The position numbers and the translations under genes are program-made. Shown piece by piece: positions 5,463 through 7,414 of a DNA stretch of 7,414 nt; position 1 is the stretch's first letter, and the number at the start of each line of letters is the position of its first letter. Below the pieces are notes generated by a model that worked only from the letters and a program-made list of their open reading frames with translations, did no database searches and was not told the DNA's origin. Origin of the DNA: Bacteroides sp. (GTDB lineage: Bacteria; Bacteroidota; Bacteroidia; Bacteroidales; Bacteroidaceae); the NCBI GenBank assembly GCA_030529405.1, contig JAUMWZ010000079.1, positions 1 to 7,414 on the forward strand, given 5' to 3'.

Positions 5463-7414
5463 TCATGGAACTACATAAAAGACTCTATTGGAAAAGAGAA
5501 GACCACCAATTACTGCTTTTTCACCATTCATATACTTCCTCTCTACCTCAATACAAAGAGAGGTTTCTTCCTCATCACAAGAAAACTTATAGTCTTTAGG
5601 CCTCTTATTACCGGAAAATTTAACCTGATGCACAACCTCATCTCTATTATTCTTAATTATAACCTTTAGATATTTGAGATCTTCACACTTGGGGCTATTA
5701 CCTTTCCATATTATAAGATACTCATCATCAAGAGACTCTGAAAGGTCAACTTCAAGCTTAGATATTTTACTAACCTCATAAACTACTTTTCTTAACTGTT
5801 GTGTCCTTGTTTTTAATCCATCACCAAAAACCTTATAAATACAGAAAGAAACTATATCATCAAGACTAAGCAACTTGACGTTAATTAACACACAGGAGTC
5901 TAATAACGACAGCTTAATAAGTTTACTTATATTATCTCTACTGTTTTTAGACCTAACCTCATACACTAAAAACAATTCATCTTTTAAACCCCATCCTGAA
6001 AAAAAGACAGGAATCTCTTTATAAAAAAAAGGTTCTCTAACAATTATATCTTGACCAATAAGTTTAACTGAATTTATTTCTATAGGATATTTCTTATCTT
6101 TATAATAATATCTCTTACTTATGTATATATCTATATAAGGATTTTTTTTGTAATGAATAAGTATTTTTGTTTCTTTATTCAGATAATCAAGCGAGAGATT
6201 AGTAGTTTCTATTAGACTAGTTTTATTATAAACATCCACACTAACATCGACATGAGAGAACTCATCAAAGACAGAGTCTAACACTTTTACTTTAATTTCT
6301 TTATAATATAAATATGTCTCTAAGGATAATAGAATACTATTAGAAAAAGACAGCATAGGATCAGTTTTAATTTCAAAAGCTCCTAAAGAGTTCTCTGATG
6401 TGTTAGAAAACAAAAAAACTACCTGATAATAATAACTAGCATCAATAAATTCCTCACAAGACCAAGAAATATTTTTCTCTAACCCAAAAGCTTCACTAAG
6501 GATAAAAGAAGTTATAAACCCATCACTCTTTGAATTAGCAACTTTCTTATTTTTGAGAAATATGGAAGCACCACCTTTCTTTCTATCCCACACAAAAACT
6601 TCTACAGATACAAGATTCTTATCAACTGAAAAATCATAATCTAGCTTAAACTTCACAGTCCTTCTTCTAAACAAGTTCCCTAAAGGTGTTTTTGAAACAT
6701 ATTTTTTGGGGTTACAACGCATTTTCTCACCTATATTCCAAAGATTGCCATTTGGACAGAAAGTCCTAACTATTGATGTCCTTTGAGAATAATCCACTTC
6801 TAATTTCTTCCCTACTGATATTTCTTCATTCTTAAGAGAGATCCTTAGGGAGAGATCAAGAAATGTAAGATTGTCTGAGTTAAGAACTTTGGAAATAAGA
6901 TTTTCCATATCTCCTTCACAAGTCTCTTTCTTCTTATCAATTGAAATGTTGAATAATTCTTTTATGATTTTATGTTTAAAATCCTGAACAACCTCATCTA
7001 CTCTTTTTTTTTCTTCATCAGATTCTACTAGGAAAAAAACATCTATTTTAACATCCCCTTTCTCAACCATTTGCTTAAAAACATCTTCAAGCTCAAAAGA
7101 AAGATCAACCCCTACTTTATATTTAAAAGTAACGCCTAACTTTATTACTTCACTAGCAGTTCTTTGGCAGGCATTCAGGTCAGCAGAAATCCTCATTCTC
7201 ACAGAAGGTGATAGGCAATTATATTTCAAGTTATACAATACACCTATAAAACTAGAACCACCAGAATTCAATGAAGAAAAGATTATCTCAGTTCCATTCT
7301 TATCAAATAAAACATTAAATATTCCCTCAAGTTTGCTAGAACCTAAGTTTGGCTTATTACTACCCAAAACAGAAGTAACTAAACTATCCCTTTTCCCTGG
7401 AGTCTTACTACTTG
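5463..7414 (-). CDS. Large hypothetical protein, beta-rich C-terminal part (5' end outside window)
   Basis: I do not recognise this protein. The frame is open from the right edge to TGA 5465-5463, giving 649 visible codons. A TTG at 7367-7365 could be taken as a start, but the 15 codons before it are open and encode a Ser/Lys/Thr-rich stretch (SSKTPGKRDSLVTSV). It is therefore more likely internal, with the N-terminus outside the window. A helical, charged segment lies about 100-160 residues into the visible part (VESDEEKKRVDEVVQDF region). The rest alternates short beta-strand-like stretches with Lys/Asp/Asn turns, for example VEVFVWDRKKGGASIF then SDGFITSFIL then YYYQVVFLF, suggesting tandem Ig-like sandwiches. 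It has about 11 scattered Cys and no membrane segment. Hand-counted lines give about 17-30% GC, below about 40% in mnmA. It resembles, loosely, beta-domain chains of Bacteroidota secreted effectors or surface proteins, but this is a guess. Confidence 0.75.
   Translation of the reverse strand, partial: SSKTPGKRDSLVTSVLGSNKPNLGSSKLEGIFNVLFDKNGTEIIFSSLNSGGSSFIGVLYNLKYNCLSPSVRMRISADLNACQRTASEVIKLGVTFKYKVGVDLSFELEDVFKQMVEKGDVKIDVFFLVESDEEKKRVDEVVQDFKHKIIKELFNISIDKKKETCEGDMENLISKVLNSDNLTFLDLSLRISLKNEEISVGKKLEVDYSQRTSIVRTFCPNGNLWNIGEKMRCNPKKYVSKTPLGNLFRRRTVKFKLDYDFSVDKNLVSVEVFVWDRKKGGASIFLKNKKVANSKSDGFITSFILSEAFGLEKNISWSCEEFIDASYYYQVVFLFSNTSENSLGAFEIKTDPMLSFSNSILLSLETYLYYKEIKVKVLDSVFDEFSHVDVSVDVYNKTSLIETTNLSLDYLNKETKILIHYKKNPYIDIYISKRYYYKDKKYPIEINSVKLIGQDIIVREPFFYKEIPVFFSGWGLKDELFLVYEVRSKNSRDNISKLIKLSLLDSCVLINVKLLSLDDIVSFCIYKVFGDGLKTRTQQLRKVVYEVSKISKLEVDLSESLDDEYLIIWKGNSPKCEDLKYLKVIIKNNRDEVVHQVKFSGNKRPKDYKFSCDEEETSLCIEVERKYMNGEKAVIGGLLFSNRVFYVVP

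Noticed and set aside
7004..7012. Homopolymer runs in the large unknown gene (T9 here; A8 at 6023-6030; T8 at 6142-6149) as possible phase-variation tracts
   Set aside because: Runs of this length are expected in such AT-rich coding sequence (they encode Lys and Phe codons), and the frame is intact across all three.
1..7414. CRISPR arrays, insertion sequences, riboswitches
   Set aside because: Scanning by eye showed no regularly spaced short repeats, transposase-like frames or recognisable riboswitch cores; the only long repeat is the tRNA pair.

Overview
The window looks like chromosomal DNA from a member of the Bacteroidota, probably of the Bacteroidales. Three signs support this: an outer-membrane porin of the phosphate-selective O/P family, the absence of Shine-Dalgarno sequences in front of the genes, and three exact matches to the Bacteroidota -7 promoter box TAnnTTTG in the places where promoters are expected. 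I cannot name a genus from the sequence.

Left part (1-5159), all on the minus strand. Read in the direction of transcription, the order is: an adenosine-kinase-like PfkB sugar kinase (5159-4170); a membrane-anchored S41 C-terminal processing protease (4147-2450), 22 nt downstream and probably in the same operon; a strong intrinsic terminator (2433-2394); the tRNA 2-thiouridylase MnmA (2378-1308); a 174-bp regulatory gap; and a porin (1133 to beyond base 1) cut by the window edge just before its stop. The gap before the porin holds a promoter box and a compact cluster of three palindromes, two of them near-identical copies 44 bp apart. It reads as an operator region.

Middle (5160-5460). A short divergent promoter region drives the kinase to the left and two identical tRNA-Asn(GUU) genes to the right. 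The two promoters abut: the -7 box of one touches the -33 element of the other. The tRNA pair ends in a GC-rich hairpin with a T-run.

Right part (5463-7414, minus strand). One long, very AT-rich reading frame runs off the right edge without a convincing start. Its C-terminal 649 residues match nothing I recognise and look like a chain of beta-rich domains. It converges on the tRNA pair, differs in base composition from the housekeeping genes, and is the best candidate for an accessory or horizontally acquired element beside a tRNA locus. The housekeeping genes are a mixed set (nucleoside salvage, envelope proteolysis, tRNA modification, outer-membrane transport) rather than one pathway. No complete new system can be shown from this window alone.
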